Part shown: positions 1 through 6,332 of the stretch, piece by piece
Layout: every line of letters begins with the position of its first letter
Numbering within the stretch: position 1 is the stretch's first letter
Assembly: GCA_900539655.1 (NCBI GenBank)
Contig: UQCR01000200.1
Span: 1-6,433 of the forward strand
DNA length: 6,433 nt
Direction: 5' to 3'
Source: an uncultured Robinsoniella sp.
GTDB taxonomy: Bacteria > Bacillota > Clostridia > Lachnospirales > Lachnospiraceae
Program-made: the position numbers and the translations under genes
Notes under the pieces: model-generated
What the model saw: only the letters and a program-made list of their open reading frames with translations
The model's database searches: none
What the model was told of the DNA's origin: nothing

Positions 1-6
1 AAAAAA

Positions 7-45
7 GGAATCTGAGAGCCTTGAATTTACTGGCTTAGAGATTCC
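7..45. promoter_or_regulatory. Leader stem-loop / inverted repeat upstream of the first GH3 gene
   Basis: GGAATCT (7-13) pairs perfectly with AGATTCC (39-45). After a 2x2 internal mismatch the stem continues with 16-20 against 32-36 (four Watson-Crick pairs plus one G-T), leaving an 11-nt loop (21-31). On the + strand no T-run follows, so it does not look like a terminator of an upstream + strand gene. On the - strand the stem is followed directly by six T (complement of A1-A6), which is the form of an intrinsic terminator for leftward transcription. No - strand gene to the right would need one. Alternative roles are a leader RNA structure or a dyad operator just before the gene. The structure is seen directly; the function is unknown. 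Confidence 0.5.
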
Positions 46-63
46 GAGAGATTATTCTAAAGT

Positions 64-71
64 AAGGGAGG
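64..71 (+). promoter_or_regulatory. Ribosome binding site of the first GH3 gene
   Basis: AAGGGAGG lies 7 nt before the ATG at 79. It is a near-perfect Firmicutes Shine-Dalgarno sequence and fixes this start. No convincing -35/-10 pair was found in 1-63, so the promoter probably lies left of the window. Confidence 0.85.
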
Positions 72-78
72 AAGAAAC

Positions 79-2580
79 ATGATTCAAACTTTAATTGACT
101 GGCTGACCCCTATTTTTAACAGTATGGGTGTCAGTGCGACGGATGTACAACGGTATGTACATTCTTTAAGCGGTTACATTTACGCGATTGCAGGATTGTT
201 TGTTGCAGCTGTTGTTATTATGATAGCAGCCCACTGGGTGGTAAAAAAAGGAACCAGACATGTTGTACGCTGGGGTGCAGCTATTTCCTGGATATTAATT
301 GTGACAGTTCTGGCTAATATGATTTCCTTTGGCCCCATGTACAATAATCTGGCTCCTATCTTGAATGGAAAGGGTTCTGTATCTGAAGAAACCATAGAAT
401 CATCCAGAGAGATCATCAAAGAAACGGGTGAGGAAGGATTAACACTTGTAAAAAATGAGGGAACCTTACCTTTGGAGGCAAATTCCAATGTGAATGTTTT
501 TGGATGGGCATCCACTAACCCTATTTATGGCGGGACAGGAGCAGGGGCAGCAGATAATTCAGGAAGTGTGGATATCATTACTTCTTTGACAGATGCAGGA
601 TTTCATGTAAACCAGGATCTCGTGGATATGTATAAGAAATACAGACCCACAAGAAGTGCCGGCAGTGTCTTTTATACAGACTGGTCATTGCCGGAACCTA
701 CGCAATCCTATTACACAGACGATCTGATGAAGAAAGCAAAAGATTTTTCCGATACTTCAGTTATTGTTCTCTCAAGATCAGGTGGAGAGGGGCAGGATGT
801 TCCTCTTGATATGCAAGCAGTCATTAATGGAACCTATGATCCACGTGACGAAGTGGCAAACGGAAATGACCTATACAATTACTTTGCATGCAACTACGAA
901 AATAACGGGGATTATGATGACTTTGATGAAGGAGAAAGCTATCTGGAGCTTTCTAATACAGAAGAGGCTATGATACAAAAGGTCTGTTCGGAATTTGACA
1001 ATGTTATTGTAGTCATCAATGCGAACAATACCATGGAACTGGGATGGGTAGATGAATATGAAAGCATTGGCTCTGTGATCCTGGCACCTGGAACCGGAGC
1101 AACTGGGATGGCTGCATTAGGCGAGATCCTGAATGGTTCGGTGAACCCATCCGGTAAAACGGTGGACACATATGTATATAACCTGAAAGAAACTCCTACA
1201 TATAATAATTATGGAAATTTCCCATTCAGAAATGTTGAAGACCTGAAAGCAGAACTTACGAAGTCAGACGAGGCATATGAGGGAGGGCTTCCCTTTGTAA
1301 ACTATGTGGAGAATATCTATGTGGGATACAAGTTTTATGAAACTGCTGCCCAGGAAAATCTGATTAATTATGATGAAAGAGTACAGTACCCATTTGGATA
1401 TGGGTTGAGTTACACAACCTTTTCACAGGAATTGCAGAACTTTACTGATCATGGAGACACGGTTTCCGTAGATGTGGAAGTTACAAATACCGGTGATTTG
1501 CCGGGCAAAGAAGTGGTACAGCTCTATTATACCCCGCCCTATACAAATGGTGGAATAGAGAAAGCATCCGTGAATTTAATCGAATTTGGAAAAACATCGG
1601 TGCTGGAGCCAGGAGCTTCAGAAGTCGTTTCCTTTGTATTAACGAAGGAAGATATGGCGGCTTATGATTCCAGAGGAATTAAGATTGAAAATGGCGGATA
1701 CATCCTGGAAGCGGGGGATTACATCCTTACTGTCAGATCTGACTCTCATAACATATTAGATACGGAAACTTTCCATGTGGATGCAGATATCAATTATGCT
1801 GCAGATAAACGAGAATCAGATGAAACAAAAGCTGTGAATCAGTTTCAGGATTATTCTGCTGGCAGAGTCCCTTATCTGTCTCGTGCAAATGGTTTTGCTA
1901 ATTACGAGACAGCTATCGCAGCACCAAGGGAAGATATGTACGAAATGGATGAGGAAACAAAAGCATTTGTAAGCGAAAAATCCGTTGCGCACTACGATTC
2001 TGCCAAGTACGATGACCCGGAGGATGAAATGCCAGTAACAGGAGCAAACAACGGAGTAACGGTAGCGGATCTCACTGGAAAAGAATACGAGGACCCACTT
2101 TGGGAGGATCTGTTAGACGAGCTGTCCGTAGAGGATATGATTAACATGGTCAATCTTGGAGGATTCCAGACCGTTGCAGTAGATTCTATTGGAAAAGTCG
2201 GAACACTGGATTCGGATGGAACATCCGGTTTAAATGATTGGTATATAGGGGTGTACGGCACTGCTTATCCGGTACAGCTTCTTATCGCACAAACTTGGAA
2301 TAAAGACCTTGCCAGCCGCATTGGAGTTGGCGTTGGGGCTGAATATGCCGACTGCCGTATTTTTGGCGCTTATGCCCCTGCAATGAACATTCACCGTTCT
2401 GCATTTACCGGACGAAACTTCGAATATTATTCTGAGGACAGCGTGCTGTCCGGATACATGGCTTCAGCTACAGTAAATGGAATGGCAACGAAAGGTGTCT
2501 ATGCTTACCTGAAGCATTTTGTGCTAAATGAACAGGAGACAAACCGCTGCAGCCTTCTCCTGACCTATTCTGACGAATAG
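79..2580 (+). CDS. N-terminal 833-aa part of the interrupted GH3 hydrolase
   Basis: This is what normal translation would make: ATG at 79 to the TAG at 2578. It keeps both N-terminal hydrophobic segments, the GH3_C domain, the fibronectin-like domain (with the VQYPFGYGLSYT motif just before it at 435-446) and most of the catalytic barrel, including K812-H813. It stops 60 residues before the catalytic Asp of the LSDW motif and lacks the C-terminal anchor. By GH3 mechanism (retaining hydrolysis through an Asp nucleophile) it should be inactive as a glycosidase, although a binding role cannot be excluded. An acidic, Asn/Asp/Tyr-rich stretch (about 250-290) sits inside the GH3_C domain after GGEGQD. 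I recognise similar stretches in relatives of this subfamily, so I do not read it as a new insertion. Confidence 0.75.
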   Translation: MIQTLIDWLTPIFNSMGVSATDVQRYVHSLSGYIYAIAGLFVAAVVIMIAAHWVVKKGTRHVVRWGAAISWILIVTVLANMISFGPMYNNLAPILNGKGSVSEETIESSREIIKETGEEGLTLVKNEGTLPLEANSNVNVFGWASTNPIYGGTGAGAADNSGSVDIITSLTDAGFHVNQDLVDMYKKYRPTRSAGSVFYTDWSLPEPTQSYYTDDLMKKAKDFSDTSVIVLSRSGGEGQDVPLDMQAVINGTYDPRDEVANGNDLYNYFACNYENNGDYDDFDEGESYLELSNTEEAMIQKVCSEFDNVIVVINANNTMELGWVDEYESIGSVILAPGTGATGMAALGEILNGSVNPSGKTVDTYVYNLKETPTYNNYGNFPFRNVEDLKAELTKSDEAYEGGLPFVNYVENIYVGYKFYETAAQENLINYDERVQYPFGYGLSYTTFSQELQNFTDHGDTVSVDVEVTNTGDLPGKEVVQLYYTPPYTNGGIEKASVNLIEFGKTSVLEPGASEVVSFVLTKEDMAAYDSRGIKIENGGYILEAGDYILTVRSDSHNILDTETFHVDADINYAADKRESDETKAVNQFQDYSAGRVPYLSRANGFANYETAIAAPREDMYEMDEETKAFVSEKSVAHYDSAKYDDPEDEMPVTGANNGVTVADLTGKEYEDPLWEDLLDELSVEDMINMVNLGGFQTVAVDSIGKVGTLDSDGTSGLNDWYIGVYGTAYPVQLLIAQTWNKDLASRIGVGVGAEYADCRIFGAYAPAMNIHRSAFTGRNFEYYSEDSVLSGYMASATVNGMATKGVYAYLKHFVLNEQETNRCSLLLTYSDE
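2578..2580 (+). other. In-frame amber codon replacing a probable Gln (CAG to TAG)
   Basis: The protein reads LLLTYSDE, stop, AIREIYLKPFE. In relatives of this family, as I recall them, this position is Gln (EQAIREIYLKPFE), so one C-to-T change explains it. The neighbouring GH3 gene gives an internal control: its paralogous stretch reads LDERTLREIYLTGFE, with a residue at exactly this place and no gap. The other stops in the window are TAA (3109), TGA (5624) and TAG (6232, gtrA), so TAG also serves as an ordinary stop here. Confidence 0.85.
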
Positions 2581-3111
2581 GCTATCCGGGAAATCTACCT
2601 GAAACCGTTTGAAATCTGTGTGAAGAATTTTGAAGGAAAGTCACTGGCTGTAATGTCCTCCTTTACCTTTATCGGAGACAGGTGGTCCGGAGCAAACGAA
2701 AACCTCTTAAATAATGTACTGCGGGATGAATGGGGATTCCAGGGAATGGTATTATCTGACTGGAATGGCTCTTACGGATATCAAAATACAGATGATGCTG
2801 TTCGGGGTGGAAATGATGCTATGCTCGGTTTCTTTGCCGCAGAGTCAAACCAGATTACAAATACCTCACCAACAATGGTCCAGGCTATGCGAAAGGCTGC
2901 TAAAAATATTCTTTACACAGTTTCTAACAGCGGAAACTACACTATAGAGGATCCAAATGCAGACAAGATGCCGAATATGACAAAACTATTCATTGGCATT
3001 GATGCTGTGGTAGCAGTGGCATCACTTGGTATTATGGCACTTGTTCTTGTCCGATACTTCAGAAAAAGAAAAAAAGTAACCATTGAAGTAGTTCCAAAGA
3101 CAGAAGAGTAA
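2581..3111 (+). CDS. Stranded C-terminal part of the GH3 hydrolase (nucleophile and membrane anchor)
   Basis: These 176 codons plus the final TAA are in the same frame as the upstream part and contain no further stop. They complete the catalytic barrel: SLAVMSSF, NVLRDEWGFQGMVLSDW (nucleophile D894) and GNDAML. A linker, one hydrophobic helix (about 970-994) and a basic tail RKRKK follow, with the tail predicted in the cytoplasm. The first possible re-initiation codon is GTG at 2620, but no Shine-Dalgarno sequence precedes it. I therefore do not think it is made as a separate protein. A product starting there would lack most of the barrel. Confidence 0.6.
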   Translation, partial: AIREIYLKPFEICVKNFEGKSLAVMSSFTFIGDRWSGANENLLNNVLRDEWGFQGMVLSDWNGSYGYQNTDDAVRGGNDAMLGFFAAESNQITNTSPTMVQAMRKAAKNILYTVSNSGNYTIEDPNADKMPNMTKLFIGIDAVVAVASLGIMALVLVRYFRKRKKVTIEVVPKTEE

Positions 3112-3112
3112 C

Positions 3113-3129
3113 AGGCAGACTGCCTTTTT
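3113..3129 (+). terminator. Short terminator-like hairpin between the two GH3 genes
   Basis: AGGCA (3113-3117), a 3-nt loop GAC, then TGCCT (3121-3125), running into a T-run (3125-3129). It starts 1 nt after the TAA of the first gene. The stem is only 5 bp, so it would be weak and leaky, allowing partial read-through to the second GH3 gene 17 nt further on. It overlaps an alternative hairpin that covers the downstream ribosome binding site. Confidence 0.45.
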
Positions 3130-3140
3130 GCAAAAGGAGA
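3123..3140 (+). promoter_or_regulatory. Ribosome binding site of the second GH3 gene, within a possible masking hairpin
   Basis: AAAAGGAGA (3132-3140) is a strong Shine-Dalgarno sequence 6 nt (from GGAG) before ATG at 3146. It selects this ATG over an in-frame TTG at 3128, which lies upstream of the site. The ATG at 3141 is followed at once by TAA and cannot be the start. CCTTTT (3123-3128) can pair with AAAAGG (3132-3137) around the 3-nt loop TGC, hiding half of the site. This pairing shares bases 3123-3125 with the terminator-like stem, so the two cannot form together. Confidence 0.7.
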
Positions 3141-3145
3141 ATGTA

Positions 3146-5626
3146 ATGAAACATCAAGATATGATAGAAAAAATGACCATTGAGGAAAAAGCGGCCTTCT
3201 TAAGTGGTAAGGGAGAATGGGAAACCCGTGATATTCCCCGTCTTGGCATCCCCTCTGTATTCTGTGCTGACGGACCGCATGGTATCCGAAAGCAGGCGGG
3301 TGCAGGAGACCACCTTGGTTTAAATGAATCTCTGCCAGCCACCTGTTTTCCCACGGCAGCAACGATAGCAAACAGCTGGGATGAGAAGCTGGGAAAAGAA
3401 ATCGGAGAGGCATTGGGAGAAGAAGCCTTAGAACAGGATGTACAAGTATTACTTGGTCCGGGATTAAATATAAAGAGAAGCCCATTTTGCGGCAGGAATT
3501 TTGAATATTTTTCGGAAGACCCTTATCTGTCGGGAAAAATGGCGGCATCTTATATACAGGGTATCCAGAGCCAGGGGGTCTATGCCTGCCCAAAACATTA
3601 CGCAGTAAACAGTCAGGAGCTTCGCAGAATGGCAATGAATGCGGTGCTGGATGAACGCACACTCCGGGAAATTTATCTGACCGGATTTGAGATTGCTGTA
3701 ACGGAAGGCGGCGCAAAAGCCATGATGTCCAGCTACAACCAGGTAAATGGAATCTATGCAAATGAAAACCAGCATCTGCTTCAGGACATTCTGCGACAGG
3801 AGTGGGGATTTGAGGGCATAGTTATCACAGACTGGGGAGGCTCCAACGATCATGTAAAAGGCGTTAAGGCGGGGTCAAATCTGGAGATGCCGGCACCGGG
3901 ACTGGACTCGGCAAGACAGATATTAGCCGCAGTCAATGAGGGAGATCTTAAAATGGAAGAACTGGATGCTTGTGTCGATGATTTGCTGGATGCCGTGTTC
4001 ACAGTAAGTGAGAACCGCATAGCAAAAAAAGAGTGCGTTAACAAGACCGAACATCATAGGCTTGCAAAAAAAGAAAGCTTTAACAAGATCGAACATCACA
4101 GGCTTGCAAAAAAAGCAGCGGCGGAAAGTGCAGTGCTTCTTAAAAATACGGATCATATACTACCCCTGAAACCAGGATGTAAAATTGCAGTAATTGGGGA
4201 TTTTGCGTTTGAGCCAAGATATCAGGGCGCAGGCTCTTCCATGGTAAAGCCTACAAAAATAGAGAGAATACAAGAATCTGTTACAGAATATGACTTGCAG
4301 GTAATTGGAGTATCCAGAGGTTATAGGCGCAACGGAGAGACAGATGAAATATTGAAAAAGGAGGCATTAGACATTGCTTCCATGGCGGAAATCATACTTT
4401 ATTGTTTTGGATTGAATGAACTCAGTGAGTCGGAAGGGTTGGACCGGACCCATATGCGAATTCCCCAGAATCAGATTGAACTTTTGCAGTCCATTCTACA
4501 GGTAAATGAAAATATTGTAGGAATTATGAGTGCAGGGGCATCTGTGGAAATGCCGTGGCAGACGAATTGCAAAGCGATTCTACACGCCGGTCTCTCAGGA
4601 CAGGCGGGAGCCAGCGCCATGCTGGATATACTGACCGGAAAAATCAACCCTTCCGGAAGACTTGCCGAAAGTTATCCCATCAGGTATGAGGATACACCGG
4701 CACTCAGGCATTTTCCAAGCAACGAGAGGAATGCAGAATACAGGGAGAGTATCTATGTTGGATACCGCTATTATGATACCAGTAAAGTCAGGGTGCAGTT
4801 TCCATTCGGGTTTGGCCTGTCCTATACGGAGTTTACCTATACGGATATTAAGGCTGACAGCCAGGGGGTCACTTTAATTGTGACAAATAGTGGAAATATG
4901 GATGGGGCGGAAGTCGTACAGTTGTATGTGGGCCTTCCAAATGCAATTGTTTTCCGCCCGGAAAAAGAATTGAAAGGATTTTCTAAAGTATTTTTGAAAA
5001 CCGGGGAAAGCCGTGAAGTACATATTCCATTTGATAATAAAACGTTTCGTTACTGGAATATAAAAACAAACAGCTGGGAGGTTGAGATGGGAACCTACCG
5101 TATTATGGTTGGTACAAGTGTAAATGATATCCAGCTGGAGGCAGAATTGGAAGTGGAAGGTACCACTTCTGAATATCCGTATAATCCGGCAATGCTCCCT
5201 TATTATTATACGGGTATTGTACAGCAGGTATCTGATGCGGAATTTGAGACTCTTCTGGGGTATCCCATTCCCGAAGGGAACTGGACGGGGCAACTTACGT
5301 CTAATGACGCCATTTGTCAAATGTATTATGCAAGGAGCGGACTTGCCAGATTTCTATATCGCCGCTTGAACGGCATGAAAAAAAAGAGTGAGGAGAAGGG
5401 GAAGCCGGATCTGAATATTCTCTTTATTTATAACATGCCGTTTCGGGCATTGGCTAAAATGACTGCTGGGGCAGTCAGTATGAATATGGTGGATGGTATA
5501 GTGGATGTTGTAAATGGCCATTTCTTTGGGGGAATAAAAAAGATAATATGTGGATTCTTTGGCAATGCCAGAGCAAATAAGGCATATGAAAGAAATTTAT
5601 CCGAAAAGAAAGGGAAAAGAAGATGA
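3146..5626 (+). CDS. Glycoside hydrolase family 3 protein (beta-glucosidase type), cytoplasmic
   Basis: 826 aa, conventional GH3 order. GH3_N barrel about 1-285: substrate-loop D42-GPHG, GRNFEYFSEDP (116-126), K150-H151, nucleophile D229 in VITDWGG. A repeat-bearing linker follows (291-323). GH3_C about 323-555: AVLLKN, GAGSSMV, SESEGLDR with E430 as likely acid/base, INPSGRLAESYP. Fibronectin-III-like domain about 560-670: FPFGFGLSYT, AEVVQLYV, ELKGFSKV. A further 130-residue C-terminal extension (about 693-826) contains NDAICQMYYARSGLARFLYR and NILFIYNMPFRALAKM. I have seen similar tails in clostridial GH3 proteins but know of no assigned function. There is no signal peptide or clear membrane helix at the N-terminus, so it is probably cytoplasmic and may act on imported oligosaccharides or glycosides. 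All catalytic residues are present, so it should be active. Beta-glucosidase is the best guess; beta-xylosidase or N-acetylglucosaminidase activity is possible within GH3. Confidence 0.9.
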   Translation: MKHQDMIEKMTIEEKAAFLSGKGEWETRDIPRLGIPSVFCADGPHGIRKQAGAGDHLGLNESLPATCFPTAATIANSWDEKLGKEIGEALGEEALEQDVQVLLGPGLNIKRSPFCGRNFEYFSEDPYLSGKMAASYIQGIQSQGVYACPKHYAVNSQELRRMAMNAVLDERTLREIYLTGFEIAVTEGGAKAMMSSYNQVNGIYANENQHLLQDILRQEWGFEGIVITDWGGSNDHVKGVKAGSNLEMPAPGLDSARQILAAVNEGDLKMEELDACVDDLLDAVFTVSENRIAKKECVNKTEHHRLAKKESFNKIEHHRLAKKAAAESAVLLKNTDHILPLKPGCKIAVIGDFAFEPRYQGAGSSMVKPTKIERIQESVTEYDLQVIGVSRGYRRNGETDEILKKEALDIASMAEIILYCFGLNELSESEGLDRTHMRIPQNQIELLQSILQVNENIVGIMSAGASVEMPWQTNCKAILHAGLSGQAGASAMLDILTGKINPSGRLAESYPIRYEDTPALRHFPSNERNAEYRESIYVGYRYYDTSKVRVQFPFGFGLSYTEFTYTDIKADSQGVTLIVTNSGNMDGAEVVQLYVGLPNAIVFRPEKELKGFSKVFLKTGESREVHIPFDNKTFRYWNIKTNSWEVEMGTYRIMVGTSVNDIQLEAELEVEGTTSEYPYNPAMLPYYYTGIVQQVSDAEFETLLGYPIPEGNWTGQLTSNDAICQMYYARSGLARFLYRRLNGMKKKSEEKGKPDLNILFIYNMPFRALAKMTAGAVSMNMVDGIVDVVNGHFFGGIKKIICGFFGNARANKAYERNLSEKKGKRR
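4016..4114 (+). repeat. 42-bp in-frame tandem repeat in the GH3 interdomain linker
   Basis: Two full units (4016-4057 and 4058-4099, 33 of 42 bases identical) are followed by the first 15 bases of a third (4100-4114, identical to the start of unit 2). The protein shows RIAKKECVNKTEHH, RLAKKESFNKIEHH, then RLAKKAAAES (residues 291 onward). Relatives usually show one HHRLAKKAAAES segment here, so this looks like a local duplication that lengthened the linker between catalytic and GH3_C domains by 14-28 residues without breaking the frame. Each unit contains a run of seven A (4024-4030, 4066-4072, 4108-4114). Confidence 0.85.
5623..5626 (+). other. ATGA start/stop overlap coupling the GH3 and gtrA-like genes
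   Basis: The ATG of the GtrA-like gene (5623-5625) overlaps the TGA of the GH3 gene (5624-5626). The purine-rich GAAAGGGAAAAGAAG just upstream is only a modest ribosome binding site. Together these suggest translational coupling, with both genes on one transcript. Confidence 0.85.
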
Positions 5627-6234
5627 GTCAGATAAAACAAAAATGGATTACGATATGGAACAGTTTTGAAGAGACATACCCGAAGCTTTCCAAGTGGGTA
5701 TACCAGATTTTTTACTTTTTTGTATTCAGCATGATGGTTACGGTATTTCAGTATCTGGTATTTACCTTCATGCCGGGACTTCTGGGATTAGGACTTGCCG
5801 GAACAGAGTTTATGTGGCCGCAAAAAGAGCTGCATCTCTTCGGGGTTAATTATACTTGGAGCCTTCTTGGCTATAATGTTCTCTATGATGCCGGCGGTAA
5901 AGTGATGACAGGAGGAGGACTGGGATACTTCATCAGTTATGAAGCGGGGTCTTTTCTTGCTCAGTGTATCAATTTCCCATTACAGAGGAACATCACTTTT
6001 AAGAGTCATGGGAATCCATGGTATCAGGCTGTATGGTACTTTCTCGCCTGGGTTGTGATATCTCTCATCTGTAATGGATTCAATAACTTATGGATGCCAA
6101 TAGCTTCTGCTTATGCTGCCCCGGCAGTTTATAATCTGCTTGTAACATTTATAACCGGAGGTGTATCGATGATTATTTTCTTCTTTGTATTTAAGATTAT
6201 CTTTCCGGAAGGGGAAGCAGGCAAGCAAAGATAG
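5623..6234 (+). CDS. GtrA-family polytopic membrane protein
   Basis: 203 aa with about four predicted membrane segments: roughly 27-50, 97-120, 134-153 and 168-194. The motif NFPLQRNITFKSHG (117-130), right after the second segment, resembles the conserved QRNFxF region of GtrA proteins. GtrA members are proposed to move or help move lipid-linked sugars, such as undecaprenyl-phosphate glucose, across the membrane for surface glycan decoration. Classic members are about 120-150 aa. This one is longer mainly because of an N-terminal lead and a roughly 45-residue loop (51-96) between segments 1 and 2. No bactoprenol glucosyltransferase (GtrB-type) gene is in the window, so the usual partner is missing or elsewhere. 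Coupling to a GH3 enzyme hints at a role linked to glycoside metabolism rather than O-antigen glucosylation, which is inference. It ends with TAG. Confidence 0.85.
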   Translation: MSQIKQKWITIWNSFEETYPKLSKWVYQIFYFFVFSMMVTVFQYLVFTFMPGLLGLGLAGTEFMWPQKELHLFGVNYTWSLLGYNVLYDAGGKVMTGGGLGYFISYEAGSFLAQCINFPLQRNITFKSHGNPWYQAVWYFLAWVVISLICNGFNNLWMPIASAYAAPAVYNLLVTFITGGVSMIIFFFVFKIIFPEGEAGKQR

Positions 6235-6246
6235 GAGGCTATCATA
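6233..6246 (+). promoter_or_regulatory. Orphan Shine-Dalgarno-like site after gtrA, without a usable start codon
   Basis: AGGAGG (6233-6238) overlaps the gtrA stop codon, as would be expected for a tightly spaced next gene. At the right spacing there is only ATA (6244-6246), followed by 10 sense codons and TAG (reading IKAVKKQEILV). No ATG, GTG or TTG start opens a useful frame. It may be a remnant of a lost downstream gene or chance. Confidence 0.3.
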
Positions 6247-6330
6247 AAAGCGGTTAAGAAACAGGAAATATTAGTTTAGAAATTGTTTATCTTTTTGTTA
6301 GATGCATGTTATCCGTGGGAGTTACAGTAT
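6247..6330. other. AT-rich non-coding stretch downstream of gtrA
   Basis: No supported gene, tRNA or strong terminator was found here. A T-run (6292-6296) follows a weak possible pairing of AAACA (6259-6263) with TGTTT (6284-6288), but the loop is long and the stem too short to call a terminator. Confidence 0.5.
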
Positions 6331-6332
6331 TA

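Larger units (their letters stand above)
79..3111 (+). pseudogene. Membrane-anchored GH3 glycoside hydrolase with reversed domain order, interrupted by one amber codon
   Basis: One continuous frame of 1,011 codons including the final TAA, broken only by TAG at 2578-2580 (codon 834). Read through, it gives a 1,010-position product. Two hydrophobic segments lie near the N-terminus (about 33-55 and 66-84). A GH3_C domain follows (about 105-365, with TLVKNEGTLPL and GGEGQD motifs), then a fibronectin-III-like domain (about 445-570), then the catalytic GH3_N barrel (about 665-950). A C-terminal membrane helix (about 970-994) is followed by RKRKK. GH3 enzymes normally run GH3_N then GH3_C; the reversed order is known from rumen and gut Firmicutes beta-glucosidases. 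Visible catalytic features are D713-G in the substrate loop, GRNFEYYSED (778-787), K812-H813, nucleophile D894 in LSDW, and a candidate acid/base E237. The gene fits an exported, membrane-tethered beta-glucosidase-type hydrolase. The rest of the frame is undamaged, so the lesion is recent, suppressed or a sequencing error. The exact substrate is unknown. Confidence 0.85.

Noticed and set aside
21..58. Promoter with TTGAAT (21-26) and TATTCT (53-58)
   Set aside because: The spacer is 26 nt, far from 17, and other pairings in the leader fit no better.
2578..2580. TAG as a pyrrolysine codon or global TAG reassignment
   Set aside because: The family residue here is an ordinary Gln, no pyl gene is in view, and gtrA ends with TAG at a natural-looking C-terminus. 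Suppression stays possible but unsupported.
2620..3111. Independent small gene starting at GTG 2620
   Set aside because: No Shine-Dalgarno sequence precedes it, and it begins in the middle of a catalytic barrel whose first part is in frame upstream.
3128..3145. TTG at 3128 as the start of the second GH3
   Set aside because: It lies upstream of the strong AAAAGGAGA site and inside a possible hairpin. ATG at 3146 has ideal spacing.
2937..3761. Open frame of 274 aa on the - strand across the GH3 gene junction
   Set aside because: It is antisense to the end of one GH3 gene and the start of another, both with clear motifs. It has Cys/His/Pro-rich low-sense composition and no recognisable domain.
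6259..6296. Intrinsic terminator after gtrA
   Set aside because: Only a 5-bp AT-rich stem with a 20-nt loop precedes the T-run.
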